DNA from: an uncultured Candidatus Saccharibacteria bacterium
Lineage (GTDB): Bacteria > Patescibacteriota > Saccharimonadia > Saccharimonadales > Saccharimonadaceae
DNA: 5,401 nucleotides
Direction: 5' to 3'
Assembly: GCA_938036915.1 (NCBI GenBank)
Contig: CALHVV010000036.1
Span: 1-5,401 of the forward strand
The position numbers and the translations under genes were made by a program. Every line of letters starts with the position of its first letter. The stretch's first letter is position 1. The notes under the pieces are model-generated. The model saw nothing but the letters and a program-made list of their open reading frames with translations, ran no database searches and had not been told where the DNA came from. Shown here in pieces: positions 1 to 5,080 of this stretch.

Positions 1-110
1 GCCTCCTTCAGGTCATTATAATCTTCATTAGACACCGGGAAAAAGCCCGCGTAGACGAAGGGTTTGACTTCTTTGTAGCCAGGGAGAGGCTGGACGGTTA
101 TTAACGACAT
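1..110 (-). CDS. lepA: Elongation factor 4 (LepA), separate C-terminal part, start of domain III (partial at window edge)
   Basis: The reading frame opens with ATG at 110 and runs off the left edge, giving 36 visible codons. Residues 8-26 read PLPGYKEVKP then FVYAGFFPV, followed by SNEDYNDLKEA. This matches the start of domain III in LepA, where family members read (A/P)LPGFKxVKPxVYAGLFPVxxxDYxxLRxAL. LepA is a ribosome-binding translational GTPase that acts on stalled or mistranslocated ribosomes. In a normal gene this segment follows domain II without a break. Here an in-frame TAG lies three codons upstream of the ATG (TAG CTT AAT ATG), so the piece cannot be translated as a continuation of anything upstream. 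The first residues, MSLITVQ, would be part of the native linker or a newly made start. No Shine-Dalgarno sequence precedes the ATG, but an extended -10 box lies 11-16 bases upstream, suggesting a near-leaderless mRNA. Domain III onward would lie beyond the window and needs checking for intactness. Confidence 0.88.
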   Translation of the reverse strand, partial: MSLITVQPLPGYKEVKPFVYAGFFPVSNEDYNDLKE

Positions 111-120
111 ATTAAGCTAT

Positions 121-129
121 ATTATAGCA
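121..129 (-). promoter_or_regulatory. Extended -10 promoter for the lepA 3' fragment
   Basis: The minus strand reads TGCTATAAT, a perfect extended -10 element (TGN plus TATAAT). The expected transcription start, about seven bases downstream, falls near 114, only about four bases before the ATG at 110. The region 17 bases upstream (TCCCCG at 149-144) is not a good -35, as is common when TGN is present. This would let the downstream lepA half be expressed independently. The same core occurs at the opposite junction (5062-5070). Confidence 0.6.
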
Positions 130-164
130 CCTTGCTAGCACGACGGGGATACATAGCTTGCAGC

Positions 165-599
165 TTACATACTTCTAGGGTTCTTGTGTTTTATATGCTC
201 TAAAGTCTTTTCTGTGGTATAGCGATGAAAACCAGAATTAAGAAGATCCTCTGCTACTACAGGGTCAACGTGGCCGCCCTCAGCAAGACGACTAAGGCGT
301 ATGCTAGCCTTTTCAGCATTGGGATCTGTAAGCATTGCTTCCTGGGCTGACTGTGGACGAGCTGCTCTACTCATCTCATCCTCGGCAATAACAGGATCCA
401 TATCACCGGTTTCTACCTTCTCAGCTAGCTCAGCCGACAATTTACCAAGCTGCGCATCCCTTTGATCTACCCCCCCCCTGAACTTAAGAACATTCCCACC
501 AAGACTGATAATATCCCAAGAAGCACTTATATTTTTTAAAAGACTACGCTTTTCTTTCACAGCACGATACTCCATAAATAGCTTATTAATGAATCTCAT
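165..599 (-). CDS. Small hypothetical protein with internal DPV(I/V)AED repeat
   Basis: I do not recognise this family. The frame is open from a GTG at 647, but I prefer ATG at 599 (144 residues) or ATG at 575 (136 residues), because a TTGACA / TATCAT promoter pair lies over 598-626 and a GTG start would sit upstream of it. Numbered from 599, the N-terminus is basic and hydrophobic (MRFINKLFMEYRAVKEKR). A Gly-rich turn follows (about residues 34-44), encoded partly by a run of nine G. The rest is a charged, helix-like C-terminal half without membrane segments. That half holds two related units 44 residues apart: GDMDPVIAEDEM (65-76) and GHVDPVVAEDLL (109-120), with 7 of 12 positions identical. 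No catalytic motif is visible. The gene follows GrpB with a 66-base gap and ends 54 bases before the lepA 3' fragment. No Shine-Dalgarno sequence precedes either ATG. Its AT-richness near the start (about 35% G+C in 541-600) suggests separate acquisition. Confidence 0.65.
   Translation of the reverse strand: MRFINKLFMEYRAVKEKRSLLKNISASWDIISLGGNVLKFRGGVDQRDAQLGKLSAELAEKVETGDMDPVIAEDEMSRAARPQSAQEAMLTDPNAEKASIRLSRLAEGGHVDPVVAEDLLNSGFHRYTTEKTLEHIKHKNPRSM
470..478. repeat. Nine-base G:C homopolymer tract inside the small hypothetical gene
   Basis: Nine consecutive C on the plus strand (nine G in the coding strand) encode the end of an Arg codon, two Gly codons and the first base of a Val codon. 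Gain or loss of one base would shift the frame and remove both downstream repeat units. Such tracts are classical slippage sites and also common sequencing-error sites. Confidence 0.85.
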
Positions 600-626
600 G
601 ATATAACTATTGTTTATAAATGTCAA
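598..626 (-). promoter_or_regulatory. Candidate sigma-70-type promoter for the small hypothetical gene
   Basis: The minus strand carries a perfect TTGACA at 626-621, a 17-base spacer, and TATCAT at 603-598 (one mismatch to TATAAT). Transcription would begin near 591, which favours translation from the ATG at 575. A second possible -10, TATAAA at 618-613, would instead start transcription near 606 and favour the ATG at 599. The sequence does not decide between them. Confidence 0.5.
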
Positions 627-665
627 TGGTACTTCCCTACTCCGCACCTAACATTTAGTCGCTTC

Positions 666-1232
666 TTAAGTTGAAGGAAATGAATTGGATATTACTTTCC
701 GCACAAAAGCTGCCTTACCTGCCGTATATACCTCTCTGTTATGCCGATACTGCTGTGCCAGCTCGCGTTTGAGTTTGGTATACTTCTCACGCAAGACAGG
801 GCTACTCCGCAAGCGATCACGAAAGATAATCTTCGGCGACGATATCGCCTCTGCCTGCTCGACATGGAGATGATACTTCTGGCGCAGTGGATCATCCACG
901 TCATATCCTTTGCCAAACTCCATTGTCAGTTCCGTCTCAGCATTGGCCATATTTTCGTAGCCAAGCGGGTGAAGCCGCTCTATCAGCTGCTGCTTCGCTC
1001 GACTGTCGAGCTTGCTTACAAGGAGTAGGCTATCAATAATTGGTTTGGCTGCCAATCCTGGCACCGCTGTGCTACCAATATGCTCGATGGCACACACCTC
1101 ATCGCTCAGCGTATCACTTACCCGCGCTGCCTCAGCCATGAATAACTGTTGCCACCGTTCATCATATGGTACCACCTCTATCGGAAAGAGCTGACCAATT
1201 TCTTCTGATGTCATGGTGTCGAACGTGCTCAT
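666..1232 (-). CDS. GrpB / UPF0157 family protein (nucleotidyltransferase superfamily)
   Basis: This 188-residue protein has the family signature in order: IEVVPYDERW near residue 18, then IEHIGSTAVPGL (49-60), AAKPIID (61-67), and HLHV (121-124). In GrpB proteins the GST motif and the following Asp correspond to the nucleotide-binding hG[GS] and acidic residues of the nucleotidyltransferase fold. The substrate is not known for most members. The residue after the Asp is Ser (IIDS) where Ile is usual, a small departure. Length is normal for the family (about 170-190). The ATG at 1232 is preceded by GAGAAG at a suitable distance and lies 5 bases after the stop of the S51-like gene, so it is translated from the same transcript. 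It is the last gene of the tight run; a 66-base gap and a new promoter candidate follow. A start further in is possible, because residues 1-16 precede the conserved region. Cytoplasmic; no signal peptide. Confidence 0.9.
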   Translation of the reverse strand: MSTFDTMTSEEIGQLFPIEVVPYDERWQQLFMAEAARVSDTLSDEVCAIEHIGSTAVPGLAAKPIIDSLLLVSKLDSRAKQQLIERLHPLGYENMANAETELTMEFGKGYDVDDPLRQKYHLHVEQAEAISSPKIIFRDRLRSSPVLREKYTKLKRELAQQYRHNREVYTAGKAAFVRKVISNSFPST

Positions 1233-1237
1233 CGTGG

Positions 1238-1813
1238 TTACTTCTCTATGTAAGTATATTCCCCTTCATGCAGTTTCACTGTTGGCACCGTAGGAAACGC
1301 CGTTGCGAGCGCATCGGCATCTGCAACAGTACGCCGCTCCGCAGGATTATCAGCATTATAATGGACAACGACATTCATTGGCAAGATAGCCGAACCAGCA
1401 TCAACTCCTCGATGGCTTAAAAAATGCTGTGCAAGATAGTTCGCTCCAGCCGATGAGCCAATATAAACTTTGCCACGCAGTAGTCGTTCTACCTCTGAGA
1501 AGTCATGAAGTTCTTGCAAAAGTCGGGTTGTCCTACCACCGTGAACGTAGATAATATGAGCGCGGCGAACTTGCTCAGCAAAACGGCTTTTGATTGCCAA
1601 CTCTCGTTTCGCCGCAGGGAGATATTGGTTATACCAGCCCACCCAATCATCAAACTTCTGTTGCCATTCTCCGTGTGGGCTAGCAAAGAACACATCAAGA
1701 ATCTTAAGTTCATCTTTCCGTCCTGCAAAGAAATTTTGCAAATAGCTACCAAAGTTACCCACCCAACGCTCTGCACCACCGCAAAGGATATATGTCGTTT
1801 TTGTTAGCTTCAC
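1238..1813 (-). CDS. Peptidase E-like (S51 family) Ser hydrolase
   Basis: The 191-residue protein has the layout of the S51 / class I glutamine-amidotransferase-like fold. It has an N-terminal strand and glycine turn (TYILCGGAERW, 7-17), IIYVHGGRTTRLLQ (87-100), and a nucleophile elbow GSSAGA (119-124), in which Ser121 of GxSAG is the expected nucleophile. His151 in VVVHYNA is a candidate catalytic His. Known S51 enzymes such as PepE cleave Asp-X dipeptides, and others process cyanophycin. This member is shorter than PepE (about 230 residues), and its substrate cannot be read from the sequence. Translation starts at GTG (1813), 3 bases after the SDR stop; the purine-rich AAGG within the end of the SDR gene can serve as a ribosome binding site. 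It lies in the middle of a tight gene run between the SDR and GrpB genes. Cytoplasmic, with no signal peptide, which fits intracellular peptide or small-molecule hydrolysis. Confidence 0.83.
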   Translation of the reverse strand: MKLTKTTYILCGGAERWVGNFGSYLQNFFAGRKDELKILDVFFASPHGEWQQKFDDWVGWYNQYLPAAKRELAIKSRFAEQVRRAHIIYVHGGRTTRLLQELHDFSEVERLLRGKVYIGSSAGANYLAQHFLSHRGVDAGSAILPMNVVVHYNADNPAERRTVADADALATAFPTVPTVKLHEGEYTYIEK

Positions 1814-1816
1814 TTC

Positions 1817-2569
1817 CTATCGCCTTCCACCATCAACTGGTATTACGGTGCCCGTTATATACCTTGCTGCATCACTCGCAAGGAAGACGATAACTCGTGC
1901 AATGTCACGAGGATGAGCAATACGACCAAGAAGAATCTGCTTTTTAGCGTCTGCTATGACATCACTTGGGAGGTCTTTATTCATGTCCGTGTCCACCCAA
2001 CCAGGAGCAACACCATTCACTCGTATATAGGGTGCATACTGCGTAGCAAGTGTCTTCGTTATTGATTGAACCGCCGCTTTGCTAGCAGCATAGTCTATAT
2101 TGTCGGGATAAAAATCAAACATCCCGGCTGTCGATGCGACATTGATTATAGATCCTTGGCCGGCAGTTTCTTGTATCATACGCCCAAAGATCTTCCCCGA
2201 CAAAAGAACACTATAGACATTTGTATCAAAAATCGTTCGATAATCCGCAAAAGTGTGCTCTTCATACGGTTTGTCGATAATAACTCCTGCGTTATTAACA
2301 ACGACATCAAGCGACGAAAAAGTACTTTCTATGCGATCCGCCATAGCTTGCACCGCAGCTTCATCAGATACATCAGCCTGAATCGCAATAACCTTCACTT
2401 TGTAACGATCACTCATCTCATGAACTATCTTTTGTACACTATGCTGGGCGGATGATTTATAATTCATAACCACATTTGCCCCAGCATGAGCAAACTCCTC
2501 AGCAGTTGCACGCCCGATACCTCTTACAGCTCCCGTTATAAGTACTGTTTTGCCCGCCAATCCATCCAT
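1817..2569 (-). CDS. Short-chain dehydrogenase/reductase (FabG-like, classical SDR)
   Basis: This 250-residue protein is a complete classical SDR. It has the Rossmann cofactor motif TGAVRGIG (12-19), ADVS (65-68) for the adenine pocket, NNAG (92-95), Asn117, catalytic Ser146 (NVASTAG), and the YAASK pair Tyr160/Lys164. It closes with PGWVDTDM and a terminal ITGTVIPVDGG, which is typical of FabG-like enzymes. It should oxidise or reduce a carbonyl/alcohol with NAD(P)(H). The NYK after the second strand (36-38) hints at NADP, but weakly. FabG itself reduces 3-oxoacyl-ACP. Whether that is the role here is doubtful if the host is a reduced Patescibacterium lacking fatty acid synthesis, so I assign only the superfamily. 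ATG at 2569 begins 2 bases after the stop of the upstream Nudix gene, with GAGAGG as ribosome binding site. Parts of the gene are AT-rich (about 37% in 2221-2280) compared with its Nudix neighbours. Confidence 0.93.
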   Translation of the reverse strand: MDGLAGKTVLITGAVRGIGRATAEEFAHAGANVVMNYKSSAQHSVQKIVHEMSDRYKVKVIAIQADVSDEAAVQAMADRIESTFSSLDVVVNNAGVIIDKPYEEHTFADYRTIFDTNVYSVLLSGKIFGRMIQETAGQGSIINVASTAGMFDFYPDNIDYAASKAAVQSITKTLATQYAPYIRVNGVAPGWVDTDMNKDLPSDVIADAKKQILLGRIAHPRDIARVIVFLASDAARYITGTVIPVDGGRR

Positions 2570-2571
2570 TG

Positions 2572-3207
2572 CTATGCTACCTCTCCCTTATTTCTATCAA
2601 TGAAATCATTGCTGTATAGATACCGTAATAACACCATCGCAATTCTATCCTCGCGCATGTCACCTTTCAAAGCCATTTCGCGCACCTCATCATACGAGAA
2701 CCACAAGTCTGTCTGAATCACTTCGCCATCCTCAAGTTGCTGCCCATCATCACTTTTTATAAAATTCGTTGCAACAAATGTATATAAATCCCACTTCACC
2801 GTCGCACCAAGTGTCGAGGTGTGAATAAGCTGCGGGTCGACAATCGTGTAACCCGCTTCTTCTTGCACCTCATGCACAGCCTTCGTCGTCGCGGCTTGAA
2901 TTATATCAATATGTTGGGCGCGAGCAGCTTGGTAGTCAGCACGTGAATCAAATACCTTACCCCCTGGCAGGCGATAATCATATCCATCCAGCTCATGACG
3001 GAATTCGCGGGTGAGCAAGATTTTACCACTGTTTTGATCATCAAGTATAATACGCACGCCTGGCGCTCGCACCACTCTTTCCCAGCCCTTGTCATTATGT
3101 TGGACATCAAACATCATGCCTGCAAAAGCTGTGTGCCAGCCCGCCTTTGCTTCACCTTCACTGTTATGTGCTATGTTCTTTTCTGTCAGGAATCTTTCTT
3201 GCGTCAT
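2572..3207 (-). CDS. NUDIX hydrolase with an expanded Nudix box
   Basis: The 211-residue protein has a Nudix fold pattern: VRIILDDQNSGKILLTREFR (51-70), YDYRLPGGK (76-84), then HEVQEEAGY (112-120), which is the REUXEEXGU part of the Nudix box with His for Arg. In the standard box (GX5EX7REUXEEXGU) the Arg lies 14 residues after the Gly. Here it is 29 after Gly83, so about 15 residues (around 89-108) are inserted between the box halves. The metal-binding acids Glu113, Glu116 and Glu117 are kept. The LTREFRHELDGYDYRLPGGK segment resembles ADP-ribose/nucleoside-diphosphate-sugar pyrophosphatases, so an XDP-sugar or ADP-ribose substrate is plausible but inferred. An N-terminal extension of about 45 residues precedes the core. 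ATG 3207 has AGAGGA five bases upstream (3218-3213) and begins 24 bases after the preceding Nudix gene. The SDR gene begins 2 bases after its stop. Confidence 0.9.
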   Translation of the reverse strand: MTQERFLTEKNIAHNSEGEAKAGWHTAFAGMMFDVQHNDKGWERVVRAPGVRIILDDQNSGKILLTREFRHELDGYDYRLPGGKVFDSRADYQAARAQHIDIIQAATTKAVHEVQEEAGYTIVDPQLIHTSTLGATVKWDLYTFVATNFIKSDDGQQLEDGEVIQTDLWFSYDEVREMALKGDMREDRIAMVLLRYLYSNDFIDRNKGEVA

Positions 3208-3231
3208 ACCGATCCTCTATTAGGTAGAGTA

Positions 3232-3735
3232 TTACCGTTCCTCTATCATCTGCACCACGCCCGTCTCGTTATACCTCTGGTAGGCAGTGAGAATTTGGCG
3301 TGTGGCGTCATTCGTATTGAGCTGTAACGCTTCGTCTAGCGAGAACCACTGGCCTGTCGCTACTTCCTCAGTGTCAGTGTGCGGTGCCTCACTTTGCCAT
3401 TGCTTAAGGCAAAACACTACAGTAAAGGCTTGTGTGTCACCATCAGGATAATGATACACTCGTCCTGGGCCAGACTGTGTTGCAAAGAGCTCAAGGTCGC
3501 TGGCGCGCGCAGTGATTCCTGCTTCTTCACGTAGTTCATGTAGTGCCGCGCTGGCGTAACTATCGCCTTCTTCGACGTGGCCACCCACTGTACTCCATCG
3601 ATCAAAGGCTTTAGCGTAGATGAGTTTGACGCGCCCTGCTTCATCAACAGGCAAGACATCAACAGTTGTCGTGAGTAATTTCTTATCCCCAACCTTCTGG
3701 CGCAACTGCCACACATACGAGCCAACATACCCCAT
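3232..3735 (-). CDS. NUDIX hydrolase (MutT-like, 167 aa)
   Basis: The core Nudix box spans residues 52-74: G52 HVEEG, Asp58 in the usual Glu position, then HELREEAGI (66-74), with His66 replacing Arg and the catalytic acids Glu67, Glu70 and Glu71 present. The preceding strand (TTTVDVLPVDEAGRVKLIY, 22-40) and AKAFDRWSTVGGHVEEGD fit small MutT/ADP-ribose-type hydrolases that remove pyrophosphate from nucleoside-diphosphate-linked substrates; the exact substrate is unknown. The C-terminal part has TGQWFSLDEAL (127-137), a frequent Nudix tail motif. ATG 3735 is well supported by AAGGGAG at 3749-3743 with a seven-base spacer. A second in-frame GTA-ATG lies outside this frame and is not a rival. 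It is the first gene of the tight run that continues to GrpB, and a TGCTAAAAT promoter element lies about 55 bases upstream, downstream of the previous gene's stop. Confidence 0.92.
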   Translation of the reverse strand: MGYVGSYVWQLRQKVGDKKLLTTTVDVLPVDEAGRVKLIYAKAFDRWSTVGGHVEEGDSYASAALHELREEAGITARASDLELFATQSGPGRVYHYPDGDTQAFTVVFCLKQWQSEAPHTDTEEVATGQWFSLDEALQLNTNDATRQILTAYQRYNETGVVQMIEER

Positions 3736-3742
3736 ATTTGCA

Positions 3743-3749
3743 CTCCCTT
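3743..3749 (-). promoter_or_regulatory. Shine-Dalgarno site of the 167-residue Nudix gene
   Basis: The minus strand reads AAGGGAG, seven bases before the ATG at 3735. It is the strongest ribosome binding site in the window, and contrasts with the genes that start close to their promoters, where none is seen. Confidence 0.7.
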
Positions 3750-3789
3750 CTCTGCCGCCAGCAGATGATCAATGGTACTTTCTATTATG

Positions 3790-3798
3790 ATTTTAGCA
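3790..3798 (-). promoter_or_regulatory. Extended -10 promoter of the Nudix-SDR-S51-GrpB gene run
   Basis: The minus strand reads TGCTAAAAT (TGN plus TAAAAT, one mismatch to TATAAT). It sits between the stop of the upstream Nudix gene (3831) and the ATG at 3735. Transcription would start near 783-3783 of this strand, that is about position 3783, giving a leader of roughly 48 bases that contains the AAGGGAG ribosome binding site. No clear -35 is visible. Confidence 0.45.
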
Positions 3799-3830
3799 TA
3801 TTCGCTGAGGATGAGGCGGCTAGCTCCACA

Positions 3831-4409
3831 CTACTCGTCCGCACGAGAATCTCCTCCTTGCTGGAGGGTACTAGCGAGCAAGGCCCAGGCAGCGAGCATG
3901 GCGTAGTTGGTGATTACACTAGTAGCGACCATATGGTGGATGGTGGTAATTGGCAGCCACTGGGAAATAATTTGCTCGGTGTCATCTGGCTGGTGTTGAT
4001 GGTTTGTCCCAGCATATTCACCGTAAACCACGTGAAGCTTCGCGCTGGTGCGACGATTGTCGGCATAGAGCCAACCACACGCTCGCACACCTGTCATAGC
4101 AATGCCCGACTCCTCAGCCAGCTCTCGCTGCGCCGCCGACCACACATCCTCACCTGCTTCGATCTTCCCGCCCGGGAACTGATACAACACCTCATCCACC
4201 GGGTACGAATACTCTTGCTGCACCAAGATATTGTCACCTCGGCGACACACCACGATTACCCCACCATGCCCATGGTAGGGATAATGGATGTATTGGATGG
4301 TCTTTCCATTTGGCAGCTCTACTGTATCTTCTGCGACAGTGAGCCGGGGATGATCGAAGAGTATTTGTGATGACTGGGTGCGCCATTTTTGCAGTTGGTG
4401 TGACGACAT
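3831..4409 (-). CDS. NUDIX hydrolase, ADP-ribose pyrophosphatase-like (192 aa)
   Basis: A textbook Nudix box spans residues 81-103: G81 KIEAG E87 DVWSAAQ R95 EL A E99 E100 SGI. All consensus positions are present. The upstream LVQQEYSYPVDEVLYQFPGGK (62-82) is characteristic of the ADP-ribose pyrophosphatase (NudF-like) group, where the Q(E)YRYPV segment contacts the substrate. Such enzymes hydrolyse ADP-ribose to AMP and ribose-5-phosphate. Function is assigned by family, and substrate is not proven. The length (192) is normal. ATG 4409 has no Shine-Dalgarno sequence and is preceded by AT-rich DNA with possible -10 boxes, suggesting a short leader. The frame stays open upstream without a stop as far as the TGA that ends the membrane protein gene (4464-4466), 18 codons earlier, but no convincing start codon lies there. 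The region around 4081-4140 is GC-rich (about two thirds G+C), unlike the AT-rich SDR and hypothetical genes. Confidence 0.94.
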   Translation of the reverse strand: MSSHQLQKWRTQSSQILFDHPRLTVAEDTVELPNGKTIQYIHYPYHGHGGVIVVCRRGDNILVQQEYSYPVDEVLYQFPGGKIEAGEDVWSAAQRELAEESGIAMTGVRACGWLYADNRRTSAKLHVVYGEYAGTNHQHQPDDTEQIISQWLPITTIHHMVATSVITNYAMLAAWALLASTLQQGGDSRADE

Positions 4410-4416
4410 GGTTGAT

Positions 4417-4431
4417 AAAATATGAATAATA
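4417..4431 (-). promoter_or_regulatory. Weak -10 candidates before the ADP-ribose pyrophosphatase-like gene
   Basis: The minus strand carries TATTAT (4431-4426) and, overlapping the next bases, TATTTT (4422-4417). They would start transcription about 10 bases before, or right at, the ATG at 4409. No ribosome binding site is visible. Either may drive a short-leader or leaderless mRNA; equally, the gene could be read through from the membrane protein gene. Confidence 0.3.
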
Positions 4432-4463
4432 GCTTTACCTATTTGGCCCTTTCTTAATGAAAT

Positions 4464-5054
4464 TCATTTTTTCTTAACCCTAGAAATACGGCGACGAGAC
4501 AACACTGTAATCAGCCACAAACAGCCACTACATAGGACAAATCCAATTGTCGCAGGGGCAATCACCGCCAGACCGGCTTCACCAGAAAAAGTTATACTCC
4601 AGAACAATTTACCAGCAGCCATGAACGCCATGACTGCCACACCTAGCCAGATATTTCGCCACCACAATGCCGCTGCTAAAGCACTAAAGGATAATGGTAT
4701 AAGCAATGTGAGGAAAATCTTACCAAATGTCCATTCACCCTGCAGATACTGCTGCTCAACTTGCAAAAACTGTTGCACCTGTGAATTCGTTTTATCGGGC
4801 GAGGCAAACCACCCCATGCTAGTCAAGGTCAAGAATATTACCATCATTATCCCTGCCCAGCTCCGCCGATAGGCGAACCAACAAAATGGTATCAAGAATA
4901 ACGGACGAATATACCAGCTTAGCTGATTATGGTGCCGCTGCCACAGCCAATCCCAAAAACTCGGAGTCGTAAATGCCACGGCGATGAATAGTATAATTAG
5001 GCCAGCAAATAAGATGGCGATGAATGTGTCATACTTTTTTATCGCAGCCATCAT
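4464..5054 (-). CDS. Six-helix integral membrane protein of unknown function
   Basis: The 196-residue protein is strongly hydrophobic with about six membrane segments: roughly residues 11-29, 46-62, 66-84, 111-131, 135-153 and 162-185. A hydrophilic Gln-rich loop (88-109) lies between the third and fourth. The N-terminus (AAIKKYD) and the C-terminus (RRRISRVKKK) are positively charged, so both ends are expected in the cytoplasm. Notable conserved-looking stretches are PSFWDWLWQRHHNQLSWYI (31-49) and RPLFLIPFCWFAYRRSWAGI (50-69), rich in Trp and aromatic residues with a His pair. I do not recognise a named family and assign no function. The start is ATG at 5054, with a second ATG directly after it; an extended -10 lies 8-16 bases upstream and no Shine-Dalgarno sequence is seen. 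It is the first gene after the lepA 5' fragment and ends in TGA, 54 bases before the next ATG. Confidence 0.85.
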   Translation of the reverse strand: MMAAIKKYDTFIAILFAGLIILFIAVAFTTPSFWDWLWQRHHNQLSWYIRPLFLIPFCWFAYRRSWAGIMMVIFLTLTSMGWFASPDKTNSQVQQFLQVEQQYLQGEWTFGKIFLTLLIPLSFSALAAALWWRNIWLGVAVMAFMAAGKLFWSITFSGEAGLAVIAPATIGFVLCSGCLWLITVLSRRRISRVKKK

Positions 5055-5061
5055 ACAGTAA

Positions 5062-5070
5062 ACTATAGCA
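5062..5070 (-). promoter_or_regulatory. Extended -10 promoter of the membrane protein gene
   Basis: The minus strand reads TGCTATAGT (TGN plus TATAGT, one mismatch). The predicted transcription start, about 5055, is one base before the ATG at 5054, so the mRNA would be leaderless. A poor -35-like TTGAGT overlaps the lepA fragment's stop codon. The ten bases at 5062-5071 match 121-130, in front of the lepA 3' fragment, at nine positions. Confidence 0.55.
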
Positions 5071-5080
5071 CATGTTATAA

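Larger units (their letters stand above)
111..5080. other. Gene block interrupting lepA
   Basis: The stretch between the two lepA fragments holds eight complete genes, all co-oriented with lepA: membrane protein, three Nudix hydrolases, SDR, S51-like hydrolase, GrpB and a small hypothetical. No integrase, transposase, reverse transcriptase, terminal inverted repeat or target-site duplication of convincing length is visible. The only sequence shared by both ends is the near-identical ten bases containing TGCTATA(A/G)T, better explained as promoter. Base composition within the block is mixed, suggesting several sources. It could be an insertion, or two halves separated by gene fission and later gene gain. 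Confidence 0.7.

Noticed and set aside
133..140. Palindrome TGCTAGCA upstream of the lepA 3' promoter
   Set aside because: Eight bases with no flanking symmetry or second copy; too short to call an operator.
600..647. GTG start at 647 for the small hypothetical gene
   Set aside because: It would place the start upstream of a good TTGACA/TATCAT promoter pair, and no ribosome binding site supports it; a downstream ATG is preferred, though this is not proven.
623..3780. Twelve-base direct repeat TCAATGGTACTT at 623-634 and 3769-3780, both near gene starts
   Set aside because: One 12-base match is expected by chance in a window of this size, and its position relative to the promoter elements differs at the two sites.
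3738..4370. Long open frame of 210 codons on the plus strand
   Set aside because: It lies antisense to the Nudix gene with a perfect Nudix box and its product shows no family motif; it is a shadow of that gene.
4457..4469. AT-rich palindrome AATGAAATTCATT at the end of the membrane protein gene
   Set aside because: Six-base A/T-rich arms with a one-base centre cannot form a useful terminator hairpin, and it overlaps coding sequence.
111..5080. Intein or self-splicing intron as explanation for the split lepA
   Set aside because: The 5' fragment ends with a stop only five residues after the conserved motif, the 3' fragment starts with its own ATG, no intein motifs (N-terminal Cys block, C-terminal HN) or intron-encoded reverse transcriptase or endonuclease is present, and the intervening genes are independent.
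111..5080. Classical integrative element, transposon or CRISPR array
   Set aside because: No recombinase or transposase gene, no terminal inverted repeats, no tRNA attachment site, and no repeat-spacer structure on either strand.
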